Assembly: GCA_965227875.1 (NCBI GenBank) | Contig: OZ245783.1 | Span: forward strand, 1,984,001-2,048,000 | DNA length: 64,000 bases | Source: G965227875 sp965227875 | Lineage (GTDB): Bacteria > Pseudomonadota > Alphaproteobacteria > Rhizobiales > JAJFHC01 | Direction of reading: 5' to 3' | Shown: positions 15,355-23,894 of the stretch, in pieces | Layout: the number at the start of each line of letters is the position of its first letter | Position numbering within the stretch: position 1 is the first letter of the stretch | The notes under the pieces: model-generated | Told to the model about the DNA's origin: nothing | Databases searched by the model: none | The model's input: only the letters and a program-made list of their open reading frames with translations | Made by a program: the position numbers and the translations under genes

Positions 15355-16515
15355 ATGAGGCGTCCGGGACGACATTTTCTGCAGATTCCGGGACCGAGCG
15401 CGGTCCCCGATCGCATATTGAGCGCCATTTCCAGCCAGACGATCGACCACCGGGGACCGGATTTCGCCCGGGTCGGCGCGGAAGCCCTGGCCGGCATGAA
15501 ATCGATATTCAAGACCGAGGCCCGCGTTTTCATCTATCCCGCGTCGGGCACCGGGGCATGGGAAGCCGCCCTCGTGAACACGCTTTCGCCCGGCGACAGG
15601 GTGCTGATGTACGAGACCGGGCACTTTTCCACCATGTGGAAGACCATGGCCGAGAAGATCGGCCTGAAACCGGAATTCATAGAAGGCGACTGGCGCGGCG
15701 GCGCCGACCCCGAACGCATCGAGGCGGCGCTTTCCGAAGACCGCGGCCACGAGATCAAGGCGGTCTGCGTCGTTCACAACGAGACATCCACCGGATCGGT
15801 CTCGCCCATCGCGGAGGTCCGGCGCGCCATCGACCGGGCCGGCCACCCCGCCCTGTTCATGGTCGACACGATTTCCGGCCTGGCCTCCATCGACTACCGC
15901 CACGACGAATGGGGCGTGGACGTCACCGTGTCGGGGTCGCAAAAGGGTCTCATGCTGCCGCCCGGGCTGTCGTTCAACGCGGTGAGCGACAAGGCGTTCG
16001 CCGCAAACGCGACCGCCCGCCTGCAACGCTCATACTGGGACTGGGCCGACATGGACGGTCCGAACAGGACCGGCTATTTCCCCTACACCCCCGGCACCAA
16101 CCTGCTCTACGGCCTCAACGAAGCCATAAAGATGCTACACGAGGAAGGTCTGGAAAACGTCTTCGCCCGCCACGCCCGCCACGGTGCCGCCACGCGCGCG
16201 GCCGTCAGGGCCTGGGGTCTTGACGTCCTGTGTGCCACCCAGGGCCAGGAAAGCGGCGTGCTGACCGCGGTTCTCATGCCCGAGGGTCACAGTGCCGACG
16301 CCTTCCGTGCGACAGCGCTGGAGCATTACGACATCTCGCTCGGAAACGGGCTGTCCAAGGTGGCCGACAAGGTCTTCCGGATCGGCCATCTCGGTGATTT
16401 CAACGATCTCATGCTGATGGCGACCCTGTCCGGTGTCGAAATGGGGCTGGCCCGCGCCGGCGTGCCCCACCAGACGGGAGGCGTCATGGCCGCCATGGAA
16501 CATCTCAAGCAGTAA
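15355..16515 (+). CDS. Class V aminotransferase, serine-glyoxylate / alanine-glyoxylate type
   Basis: A 386-residue fold-type I PLP enzyme. It opens with IPGPSAVPDRILSA, carries the PLP lysine at residue 197 in SGSQKGLMLPPG, and has FMVDTISGLASIDY with the PLP-contacting Asp. These stretches match serine-glyoxylate aminotransferases, which move the amino group of serine or alanine to glyoxylate to give glycine. With a glycolate-oxidase-like dehydrogenase divergently transcribed 143 bp away, glyoxylate handling is plausible. Related enzymes act on other amino donors. It is followed by the TRAP genes 65 bp downstream and is probably co-transcribed with them. Confidence 0.88.
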   Translation: MRRPGRHFLQIPGPSAVPDRILSAISSQTIDHRGPDFARVGAEALAGMKSIFKTEARVFIYPASGTGAWEAALVNTLSPGDRVLMYETGHFSTMWKTMAEKIGLKPEFIEGDWRGGADPERIEAALSEDRGHEIKAVCVVHNETSTGSVSPIAEVRRAIDRAGHPALFMVDTISGLASIDYRHDEWGVDVTVSGSQKGLMLPPGLSFNAVSDKAFAANATARLQRSYWDWADMDGPNRTGYFPYTPGTNLLYGLNEAIKMLHEEGLENVFARHARHGAATRAAVRAWGLDVLCATQGQESGVLTAVLMPEGHSADAFRATALEHYDISLGNGLSKVADKVFRIGHLGDFNDLMLMATLSGVEMGLARAGVPHQTGGVMAAMEHLKQ

Positions 16516-16580
16516 CCGGACCAATAAACCGACAACCGCGAGAAACGCGGGAGCAGTTTCTGTCTAAAGGAGGAAAAACG

Positions 16581-17561
16581 ATGAAACTCAGACATGCCTT
16601 CATGGGGCTCGCAACCGCGGCCCTTCTCGCAACGCCGGCGACGTCCGCCGAACTCACGCTCAAGTTCGGCCACGTCGGGAAGCCGGGCTCGCTCTTCGAG
16701 GCGAGCGTCAACGAGTTCGCCAGCTGCGCCAACAAGGCGCTTGGCGACAAGGCCGAAGTGCAGACCTTCGGGTCGTCCCAGCTCGGCAAGGACAAGGAGC
16801 TTCTCCAGAAACTCAAGCTCGGCCAGATCACCTTCTCGCTGCCGTCGTCCGTCATGTCCTCGGTCTCCGACGAGTTCGGTGTCTTCGAGATGCCCTACAT
16901 CATCAAGGACCGCGAGCACATGAAGCGCGTCCAGGCGGAACTCGGCGACACGTTCCAGAAGGCCGTGCAGGCCAAAGGCTACCGTATCCTCGGGTATTTC
17001 GAGAACGGCTTCCGCCACATCACCAACAACACCCGCCCGATCGTCAAGCCGGAAGACCTGGCGGGCGTCAAGCTGCGCACGCCGAAGGGCGCATGGCGCG
17101 TGAAGATGTTCAAGCTCTACGGCGCGAACCCCACGCCGATGGCCTTCTCCGAAGTGTTCACCGCACTTCAGACCGGCGTCATCGACGGCCAGGAAAACCC
17201 TTACGCGCAGATCGCCTCGGCCAAGTTTCAGGAAGTGCAGAAGTATCTGTCGATCACCGGCCACGTCTACACGCCGGCCTACGTGCTCGTCTCCGACAAG
17301 CACTACGCCAAGCTTCCTGAAGACGTCCGGGCGGGCCTCGAGAAATGTGCCGGCGACTCCCAGAAATTTGTCTACGAGACGGCCGCACGCCTCGAGACCG
17401 AACTTCTCGACGTGATCAAGAAGGCCGGCGTCGAGGTCAACAATGCCGACAATGATGCCTTCATCAAGGCCTCCAAGCCGATCTACGACGAGTTCGCCGG
17501 AAGCGTTGACGGTGGCGCCGAACTCATCGAAAAAGTGCAGTCGCTGGCCGCCGGTTCCTGA
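16581..17561 (+). CDS. dctP: TRAP transporter substrate-binding protein DctP
   Basis: A 326-residue periplasmic binding protein with a clear signal peptide (MKLRHAFMGLATAALLATPA, cleaved after ATSA). The mature part shows the DctP pattern: LKFGHVGKPGSLFEASVNEFA, KLRTPKGAWRVKMFKLYGANPTP with the conserved carboxylate-binding Arg, and FTALQTGVIDGQENPYAQI. It delivers an organic acid or similar anionic solute to DctQM. A strong ribosome binding site (AGGAGG) precedes the ATG. A stem-loop follows at 17589. Confidence 0.95.
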   Translation: MKLRHAFMGLATAALLATPATSAELTLKFGHVGKPGSLFEASVNEFASCANKALGDKAEVQTFGSSQLGKDKELLQKLKLGQITFSLPSSVMSSVSDEFGVFEMPYIIKDREHMKRVQAELGDTFQKAVQAKGYRILGYFENGFRHITNNTRPIVKPEDLAGVKLRTPKGAWRVKMFKLYGANPTPMAFSEVFTALQTGVIDGQENPYAQIASAKFQEVQKYLSITGHVYTPAYVLVSDKHYAKLPEDVRAGLEKCAGDSQKFVYETAARLETELLDVIKKAGVEVNNADNDAFIKASKPIYDEFAGSVDGGAELIEKVQSLAAGS

Positions 17562-17588
17562 CCGACGCCCGCACTGACACCGCATCCA

Positions 17589-17622
17589 GGTTCCCCGGAC
17601 GCCTTCCAGGCGCCCGGGGACC
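17589..17622 (+). other. Stem-loop between dctP and dctQ
   Basis: GGTTCCCCGGACGCC and GGCGCCCGGGGACC pair in a nearly perfect 14-bp stem around the loop TTCCA. No T-run follows, so it is not a classic terminator. Stem-loops after a binding-protein gene commonly protect that message and lower expression of the downstream permease genes, which would suit the stoichiometry of a TRAP system. Confidence 0.65.
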
Positions 17623-17660
17623 TTCAAAAGCCCTGAACTCCTGATCCGGCACCGACGACC

Positions 17661-18206
17661 ATGATCCGCTCTTTCGCCCGCCTTCTCGAAGCGCTGCTCG
17701 AATGGGCGGTGATTCTCCTGATGGTGTCCCTGACGGTCGTCGTCATCGTCGCCGTCTGTTTCCGCATCGCCGGCGATTCGCTGTCCTGGTACGACGAGGT
17801 CGCCGCGATCCAGCTCTCCTGGGTGACCTATTTTGGCGCCGGCCTCGCGGCCCTGAAGCGCCGGCATATCGGCTTCGACAGCGTACTCCTGTCCATACCG
17901 ATGCCCGCGCGCATGGTGGCCGTCGCGCTCGCCGAGGTCATCGTGATCGGATTTTTCGTCATTCTCACCTGGACCGGGCTCGAAGTGCTCGAGGTTCTCG
18001 AGGGCGAGCGGCTGGTGTCGCTGACCTGGGTCCCGATCCAGCTCACACAGTCCATCATTCCCATCGGCGGCGTCCTGTTCGTTCTCTGCGAGCTGCTCAG
18101 CCTGCCGGACTACTGGCGCACGACCGCCCGCGGCATCTCGCTGGAGCACGCCGAGATAGAGGAAGAAGTCGAAACCGAGATGCGCAAGGCGCAAGGATCC
18201 CGCTGA
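17661..18206 (+). CDS. dctQ: TRAP transporter small permease DctQ
   Basis: A 181-residue membrane protein with four hydrophobic segments, including LEWAVILLMVSLTVVVIVAV near the N-terminus. The SWYDEVAAIQLSWVTYFGA stretch and RRHIGFD are the usual DctQ landmarks. It bridges DctP and DctM in the inner membrane. Its TGA stop overlaps the ATG of dctM (TGATG), so translation is coupled. Confidence 0.93.
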   Translation: MIRSFARLLEALLEWAVILLMVSLTVVVIVAVCFRIAGDSLSWYDEVAAIQLSWVTYFGAGLAALKRRHIGFDSVLLSIPMPARMVAVALAEVIVIGFFVILTWTGLEVLEVLEGERLVSLTWVPIQLTQSIIPIGGVLFVLCELLSLPDYWRTTARGISLEHAEIEEEVETEMRKAQGSR

Positions 18207-19486
18207 TGCTCATTTTCCTCATCTTCGTCGCGCTCGTGGTCATGATCTGCCTCAACGTGCCGATCGCCGTCGCCCTGGCCGTGGCCGCCATCATGGGCCT
18301 CGTGGCCAACGAGGGTACGGACAGCCTCGTTTCCGTGGCGCTCGACATGTATGACGGATCCACCAAGTTCTCGCTGATCGCCATCCCGATGTTCGTCCTC
18401 GCCGGCGCGATCATGAACGCCGGCGGCATCACCGACCGCCTGATCAATTTCGTGACGGCCATCATCGGGTTCGTGCGCGGCGGCCTCGCCATGGTGAATA
18501 TCGGCGTGTCGCTGTTCTTCGCGGAAATTTCCGGATCCGCCGTGGCCGACGTCGCCGCCATGGGCTCGATCCTGATCCCACAGATGAAGAAGCGCGGGTA
18601 CAGCGGCGCCCTGTCCGCCGCGGTCACGTCGTCCTCCGCGTCGCTCGCCATCATCATCCCGCCGTCCATCCCGATGATCCTCTACGCGACCTCGGCCAAC
18701 ACCTCCGTGGAGCAGCTTTTCGTCGCCGGCATCGTGCCGGGCCTCATGGGCGCGGCGGGGCTGATGGGCGTCGCCTACATCTTCGCCCGGCGCTACAACC
18801 TTCCCGTCGAGGAAGCCTTCGAATGGGGCCGGCTGCGCACGACCTTCATGGCGGCCCTGCCGGCCTTCACCCTGCCGGTGATCATTCTCGGCGGCATCTT
18901 CGGCGGCTTCGTGACCGCCACCGAGGCCGCGGGCCTCGCGGTGATCGCCGCGCTCCTCGTCGGGCTCTGGTACAACCAGATCGACTTCCGCCACCTCAAG
19001 CGCGCCATGCTCGATGGCGGCATCCAGACCGCCGTGGTCATGCTGCTCGTCGCGGCATCCGTAGTCATGGGCGGGTTTCTCACGCGCGCCCAGATGCCCC
19101 AGCAGCTCGCCGCGGGCATTCTCGAGATCACCGAGAACAAGTGGCTGATCCTGCTGATCCTGAATTTCTTCTTCCTGATCATCGGCTTCTTCCTGCATTC
19201 CGCCGCCGCGATCATCCTCGTCGTCCCGATCGTCATTCCGCTTATCCAGGCCGCCGGCATCGACCCGGTCCATTTCGGCCTTGTGGTGACGCTGAACCTC
19301 GCCATCGGCCAGCAGACGCCGCCCGTGGCCAGTGTGTTGATCACCTCCTGTGCGGTGGCGCGGGCGAACATCTGGGACGTGTCGAAGGTCAACGTCTACT
19401 TCGTCGCGGTGCTGCTCGTCGTGCTGCTGATCTGCACCTACGTGCCCTCGATCCCGCTCTTCCTCGTCGAAACGTTCTACCGGTGA
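18206..19486 (+). CDS. dctM: TRAP transporter large permease DctM
   Basis: A 426-residue polytopic protein of about twelve membrane segments that forms the Na+-driven channel of the TRAP system. Landmarks include LNVPIAVALAVAAIMGL at the start, FFAEISGSAVADVAAMGSI, IIPPSIPMILYA and NLAIGQQTPPVASVL. The ATG at 18206 overlaps the dctQ stop; open frame upstream of this is the shifted dctQ sequence and is not used. This completes the DctPQM set. The nearby 2-hydroxyacid dehydrogenase and glyoxylate aminotransferase suggest a C2-C4 acid as substrate, by inference only. Confidence 0.95.
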   Translation: MLIFLIFVALVVMICLNVPIAVALAVAAIMGLVANEGTDSLVSVALDMYDGSTKFSLIAIPMFVLAGAIMNAGGITDRLINFVTAIIGFVRGGLAMVNIGVSLFFAEISGSAVADVAAMGSILIPQMKKRGYSGALSAAVTSSSASLAIIIPPSIPMILYATSANTSVEQLFVAGIVPGLMGAAGLMGVAYIFARRYNLPVEEAFEWGRLRTTFMAALPAFTLPVIILGGIFGGFVTATEAAGLAVIAALLVGLWYNQIDFRHLKRAMLDGGIQTAVVMLLVAASVVMGGFLTRAQMPQQLAAGILEITENKWLILLILNFFFLIIGFFLHSAAAIILVVPIVIPLIQAAGIDPVHFGLVVTLNLAIGQQTPPVASVLITSCAVARANIWDVSKVNVYFVAVLLVVLLICTYVPSIPLFLVETFYR

Positions 19487-19616
19487 GCTTCGGGCGGCCC
19501 GCGCACTCCTGACAGGACCTGTCCGCATCATCGGGGATTAGTCGCAGTTTGCGGGTGGTGCTGACGCGCCGTACGGATAGTATGGCGCCTCCCATTCCGA
19601 ATTCGTGGATCCGCTC

Positions 19617-20435
19617 ATGAAACTCAGACTCGTCACGTGGAACATCAATTCCGTGCGCCTGCGTATGCCGCTCATCGAACAGCTCGCCGCCACCCACGCG
19701 CCCGACGTCATCTGCCTGCAGGAAACCAAGTGCCCCGACGGCAAGTTTCCCTCCGGCGCCATCCGCAAGCTCGGTTACGAGCACATCGCCATGAACGGTC
19801 AGAGCGGCTACCACGGCGTCGCCATCCTGTCGCGCGTCCCGCTGGTGGACATCGACAAGAAGCCCTTTTGCGACATGGGGGATTCTCGCCATGTCTCCGC
19901 CCGCCTCGACATCGCCGGCGCGTCCGGCGTCCGGCCGGTCGTCCACAATTTCTACGTGCCGGCGGGCGGTGACGAACCGAACCCCGCGGTCAATCCGAAG
20001 TTCGATCACAAGCTGAAATTCCTCGACGAGATGACGGACTGGTTCTCGGACGGCGCCTCGGGACACGGCGAGCACATGGTGCTCGTCGGGGACCTCAACA
20101 TCGCGCCGCTTGAGCACGACGTCTGGTCGCACAAGCAGTTGCTGAAAGTGGTGTCCCATACCCCGGTGGAGGTGGACAGCCTCGCCCGCGTCCAGGCCTC
20201 GGGCGGCTGGATCGACCTGATGCGCGAGGACGTGCCCCACGACGAGAAACTCTACACGTGGTGGAGTTACCGCGCGCGGGACTGGAGCGCCGCCGACAAG
20301 GGCCGCCGGCTCGACCACATCTGGATTTCACCCGGTCTCAAGGAACATTGCGGCCGTACGCAGGTGCTCCGCGAGGCGCGGGGCTGGGAGCGTCCCTCGG
20401 ATCATGCGCCCGTTCTCGTCGACATGACGCTCTGA
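19617..20435 (+). CDS. xthA: Exodeoxyribonuclease III
   Basis: A 272-residue Mg-dependent AP endonuclease/3'-5' exonuclease of the EEP fold. All catalytic motifs are present: TWNINSVR, the metal Glu in CLQETKCPD, YHGVAIL, the catalytic Asp/Asn in LVGDLNIAP and the C-terminal PSDHAPVL. It removes 3' blocks and cuts abasic sites in base-excision repair. The ATG at 19617 is preferred over 19605, matching the family start MKLRLVTWNIN. In related genomes xthA commonly follows ftsK-lolA; here 9.7 kb separates lolA from xthA. Confidence 0.95.
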   Translation: MKLRLVTWNINSVRLRMPLIEQLAATHAPDVICLQETKCPDGKFPSGAIRKLGYEHIAMNGQSGYHGVAILSRVPLVDIDKKPFCDMGDSRHVSARLDIAGASGVRPVVHNFYVPAGGDEPNPAVNPKFDHKLKFLDEMTDWFSDGASGHGEHMVLVGDLNIAPLEHDVWSHKQLLKVVSHTPVEVDSLARVQASGGWIDLMREDVPHDEKLYTWWSYRARDWSAADKGRRLDHIWISPGLKEHCGRTQVLREARGWERPSDHAPVLVDMTL

Positions 20436-20477
20436 CGCCGCCACGGGGGCTTGGGGCAGGAACGTACGGGGTGCGGA

Positions 20478-20939
20478 CTATTCCGGCACGTCGAGCATCT
20501 GCCGCACGCGGTGGAGATCGTTCAGCGTGCCGGTCAGCCGCGAGTTGATCACCCGGAAGACTTCGACCGCCATGTCGGGAAACTCGTCGATGACGCGAAA
20601 GAACAGGTCCTTGGTGATCTTGATCGCCTCAAGGCGCGTCGTCGCCTTGACGGTGGCGGCATAGGGCTGGCTGCCCAGCATCGCCATTTCACCGATGAAG
20701 GAGTTGGGGCTCAGGGAAGTGATGATTTCCTTGCCGTTCTGGTCCTCGGAAACGGCTTCCGCCTCGCCTTCGATGATCAGGAAGGCGGCCTTGGCTTCCT
20801 CGCCGCGCTTGACGAGGGTCTGGCCGTTGAGCAGCACGACATGTTCCGTTGCGAAGGCAAGCACCTTCAGATGCGAATCGTCGACATTCGCAAACAACGG
20901 AATCTGACGCAGGAGCGCTGCCTGGTCGTGGATACTCAT
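20478..20939 (-). CDS. Cyclic-nucleotide-binding domain protein
   Basis: A 153-residue stand-alone cNMP-binding fold without a DNA-binding domain. The beta-roll is visible (LNGQTLVKRGEEAKAAFLII, then SFIGEMAMLG). The phosphate-cassette arginine expected just after the GE motif is replaced: the stretch reads GSQPYAATVKA. It may bind a different ligand or none. Proteins of this type are often found beside xthA and a response regulator in alphaproteobacteria, as here. Partner and ligand unknown. Confidence 0.85.
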   Translation of the reverse strand: MSIHDQAALLRQIPLFANVDDSHLKVLAFATEHVVLLNGQTLVKRGEEAKAAFLIIEGEAEAVSEDQNGKEIITSLSPNSFIGEMAMLGSQPYAATVKATTRLEAIKITKDLFFRVIDEFPDMAVEVFRVINSRLTGTLNDLHRVRQMLDVPE

Positions 20940-21019
20940 GACCCCCCTTCATCTGGTCCGGTCCAGTATTAAACCCGCACCGAGCCATGGAAAAGGGCAA
21001 AAAAGCGCGATGGTGAATG

Positions 21020-21706
21020 TCAGGGGACGAGTTTGTATCCGCCTGTTTCCGTCACCAGTATCTCCGCATTCGACGGGTCGCGCTCGATTTTCTGGCGCAG
21101 CCGGTAGATATGCGTTTCCAGGGTATGGGTCGTTACACCCGTATTATAGCCCCAGACCTCATGCAGCAAGACATCGCGTCCGATAACCTGCTCACCGGCG
21201 CGGTAGAGAAACTTGAGAATTGCGGTTTCCTTTTCGGTGAGCCGCACCTTCGACTCCTGGGCATCGACCATCATCTTGGCGCTCGGACGGAACGTGTAGG
21301 GCCCGATGGTGAAGACCGCGTCCTCGCTCTGTTCGTGCTGGCGAAGGTGGGCCCGCACCCGTGCCAGCAGCACGCCGAAACGGAAGGGCTTGGTCACGTA
21401 GTCGTTGGCGCCCGATTCCAGTCCGAGGATCGTATCTGAGTCCGTGTCATGTCCGGTCAGCATGATGACCGGGCTCTTGAGGCCGTTCTTGCGCATGAGC
21501 TTGCAGGCTTCCCTGCCGTCCATGTCGGGCAGGCCGACATCGAGGATCACGAGGTCGACGTGCTCTTCCTTCACGGCCTTGAGACCTTCGCAGGCCGTGC
21601 CGACGGCGACCGGCGCGAACTCCTCATGCAGCGCGAACTGCTCGACGAGGGACTCCCGCAGGGTTTCGTCGTCGTCGATGAGGAAGATTTTCTTTGCAGT
21701 ACTCAT
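21020..21706 (-). CDS. OmpR-family two-component response regulator
   Basis: A 228-residue regulator. Receiver domain (about 1-120): acidic pair IDDDE, phospho-acceptor Asp in LVILDVGLPDMDG, Thr in IMLTGHD and Lys in YVTKPFRF. The C-terminal OmpR winged helix ends THTLETHIYRLRQKIERD. The start at 21706 (MSTAKKIFLIDDD) matches the receiver fold; the longer open frame to 21868 is not supported. No histidine kinase is adjacent, so it is an orphan here. It lies upstream of the cyclic-nucleotide-binding gene on the same strand. Confidence 0.93.
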   Translation of the reverse strand: MSTAKKIFLIDDDETLRESLVEQFALHEEFAPVAVGTACEGLKAVKEEHVDLVILDVGLPDMDGREACKLMRKNGLKSPVIMLTGHDTDSDTILGLESGANDYVTKPFRFGVLLARVRAHLRQHEQSEDAVFTIGPYTFRPSAKMMVDAQESKVRLTEKETAILKFLYRAGEQVIGRDVLLHEVWGYNTGVTTHTLETHIYRLRQKIERDPSNAEILVTETGGYKLVP

Positions 21707-21887
21707 GTCGTCTTTTCCATTTCCGTACCGGCCCGCGCGCGGTTCATCCGCCGGCGTCGGACCATTGTCAGCCATCTGACGAAACACCCGGCACGCACTT
21801 CGAACGCGGTCATGCCGGATGCGGAAAAGGACCCCTGTGTGTCCAATTGTATTGCCGACGACGGCCAATGATCGTTACAAACACGAA

Positions 21888-22421
21888 ATGATCAGGCAAT
21901 CGCTGGATACAATCAAGGTTACGAGCCCCGAACCGTCAGCCCACATCGGAAAAATGGGGGTAGGCGGACATATGTACAAGTGCGCGCTCGGGCGTTCCGG
22001 CTTCAGATTACGCAAATGTGAAGGGGACGGAGCGAGCCCGGTCGGAACATGGGCGCTGCGTCACGTGCTTTATCGCGCCGACCGGATCATGCGGCCGCGC
22101 ACCGCGCTGCCCGTGGCGGCGATCCGCCCCGACGACGGCTGGTGCGACGATCCCGCCGACAGCCGATACAACCGCCCCGTCGCCTTGCCCTACCCTGCAA
22201 GCTGCGAAACCATGTGGCGCGAGGACGGCCTCTACGATGTCGTTGTCGTGCTCGGCCACAATGACGATCCCCCGGTTCCGGGCGCGGGCAGTGCGATTTT
22301 CTGGCATATCGCCCGGCCGGACTTCGGCGCCACCGAGGGATGCGTGGCGGTAAGCATGACGGACATGATGCGTATCCTGCCCGCCTGCGGACCGCACACG
22401 CGGATCCGGTTCGGCGCCTGA
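21888..22421 (+). CDS. L,D-transpeptidase catalytic-domain (YkuD-like) protein
   Basis: A 177-residue protein with the YkuD signature: GHNDDPPVPGAGSAIFWHI, followed by FGATEGCVAVS, in which the His...S/T-x-GC pair forms the active site. No signal peptide or other domain is visible, as is common in short alphaproteobacterial members. It may make or edit 3-3 cross-links or lipoprotein attachment in peptidoglycan. The ATG at 21888 is one option; the frame is open to 21819. Confidence 0.8.
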   Translation: MIRQSLDTIKVTSPEPSAHIGKMGVGGHMYKCALGRSGFRLRKCEGDGASPVGTWALRHVLYRADRIMRPRTALPVAAIRPDDGWCDDPADSRYNRPVALPYPASCETMWREDGLYDVVVVLGHNDDPPVPGAGSAIFWHIARPDFGATEGCVAVSMTDMMRILPACGPHTRIRFGA

Positions 22422-22444
22422 TCGTCAATCGAGGTTGCCGGAAA

Positions 22445-23071
22445 ATGTCACGCCGCGACGATGCCCTTGAAGAGTTTCTCGCCTGCGCCCGCGCCGCATT
22501 CGACGAGGCGGCGACGAACCCGGCCTCGCGCGCCTCGCTTACGCGGATATTCGGCGCGCTCGACACACCGGGTCCGGCTGGCTCCGCGGCGCCGGGGCGG
22601 TTGCCCGTCTGCGAATGCCTGAACGCCGCCGCCAACCCAACCGCCGCACACCTTGCCTCACACGCCAGGTTTCTCGAGGCGTTCCTGCGCATCGAGCCGG
22701 GCCTGGCCTGGTCCACCCGTGACGGGTCGCACGACACGGCCGGCCCGGGGTTCGAGAACGGTCACGCCAACGCCATGATCGCAGGCCCCGGCGGGCTGGA
22801 ACGCCGGAGCGATGTCTGGTTCGGGGTCTCGCTCATGGCGCCGCACATGCGCTATCCCGACCACACCCACCCGCCGGAGGAAACCTATCTCGTACTCTCC
22901 GACGGAGAGTTCAGCCAGGAGGGCGGACCGTGGTTCAGGCCGGGCATCGGCGGTTCGTTCTACAACCGGCCGGGCATCGTGCACGCCATGCGGTCCCTCG
23001 GCACGCCGCTTCTTGCGTTCTGGGCGCTCTGGGCGGCGCCTCACGCGCGCGGTGGAAAGTCCGGCGCCTAG
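22445..23071 (+). CDS. DMSP lyase family (DddL/DddQ-type) cupin
   Basis: A 208-residue cupin. Metal ligands of the DMSP-lyase family are visible: His140 and His142 in DHTHPPEETYLV, Glu146 with Tyr148, and His180 in NRPGIVHAMRS. The second cupin motif fits G-x5-P-G-x2-H. The flanking HANAMIAGPGGLE and DVWFGVSLMAPHMRYPDH are typical of proteins annotated as dimethylsulfoniopropionate lyase. Characterised members cleave DMSP to acrylate and dimethyl sulfide, but many family members are untested. It lies 23 bases after the L,D-transpeptidase gene and converges on yggS. No acrylate-processing genes are nearby. Confidence 0.78.
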   Translation: MSRRDDALEEFLACARAAFDEAATNPASRASLTRIFGALDTPGPAGSAAPGRLPVCECLNAAANPTAAHLASHARFLEAFLRIEPGLAWSTRDGSHDTAGPGFENGHANAMIAGPGGLERRSDVWFGVSLMAPHMRYPDHTHPPEETYLVLSDGEFSQEGGPWFRPGIGGSFYNRPGIVHAMRSLGTPLLAFWALWAAPHARGGKSGA

Positions 23072-23766
23072 CCGCGTGCGCCGAAGATCGCGCTGCCGAC
23101 ACGGACATAGGTCGCGCCGAACGCGATGGCGGTCTCGAAGTCCGCGCTCATGCCCATGCTGAGTTCGTTGAGCCCGTTGCGTTCCGCGATCCTGGCCAGC
23201 AGGGCGAAATGAAGGGACGGTTCCTCGTCGATGGGCGGAATGCACATCAGGCCCTCGATCGCGAGACCGAACTCCTCGCGGCACTGTTTCAAAAAGCCGT
23301 CTACATCTTCGGGAAGAATTCCCGCTTTCTGCGGTTCCTCGCCCGTATTCACCTGGACGAAGAGCCGGACGGTGCGCCCTGTCTTGTCGAACGTATCCGC
23401 CAGCACCCGGGCGAGTTTCGGCCGGTCGAGCGTCTGGATGCAGTCGAACAGGTCGACCGCGTCACCTGCCTTGTTGGACTGGAGCGGCCCGATGAGATGG
23501 AGATCGGTGTCGGGAAACTCGTCCTTGAGACCGGGCCATTTCGACTGGGATTCCTGGACGCGGTTCTCGCCGAAGATCCTCTGACCCGCGTCGAGCACGG
23601 GCCGGATATCGTCGGCCATGAAGGTCTTGGAGACCGCGACCAGGCGGGCGCTGCCTTCCCTGCGGCCGGCCTTTTTCTCCGCCGCCCGCAGGCGATCCAG
23701 GACCTCGGCCAGTCTCGTTCGGCTGTCATTGTCGGCCATGTCGGAGGCCCGGTTCCGGTCGCTCAT
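23068..23766 (-). CDS. YggS/PLPBP family PLP homeostasis protein
   Basis: A 232-residue alanine-racemase-N-fold protein. The PLP lysine is in LVAVSKTF; further landmarks are IFGENRVQE, LHLIGPLQSNK, VQVNTGEEPQKAG and LSMGMSADFE-AIAFGATYVRVG at the phosphate site. It has no known catalytic activity and buffers free PLP and amino-acid pools. The ATG at 23766 (MSDRNRAS) is taken; 23802 would add Arg-rich residues. The 3' end overlaps the DMSP-lyase-family stop by 4 bases in convergent orientation. Confidence 0.93.
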   Translation of the reverse strand: MSDRNRASDMADNDSRTRLAEVLDRLRAAEKKAGRREGSARLVAVSKTFMADDIRPVLDAGQRIFGENRVQESQSKWPGLKDEFPDTDLHLIGPLQSNKAGDAVDLFDCIQTLDRPKLARVLADTFDKTGRTVRLFVQVNTGEEPQKAGILPEDVDGFLKQCREEFGLAIEGLMCIPPIDEEPSLHFALLARIAERNGLNELSMGMSADFETAIAFGATYVRVGSAIFGARG

Positions 23767-23894
23767 GTATCTGATGCCCCGGCGGCGATGCGTGTGCGGC
23801 AAGACCCGCCTTGCAGGCGCCAGAGTTCCCGTGTAAGTGCTGCTGTCGGCTCAAGTGACTGGCATACAGCAAATTCCCGGCAAAGAACAATCCC

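Noticed and set aside
19597..19612. CCGAATTC-GT-GGATCC just before xthA, resembling the ends of the array A-C elements
   Set aside because: It lacks the hairpin core; two six-base restriction-type words next to each other may be chance. Too little to call a repeat remnant.
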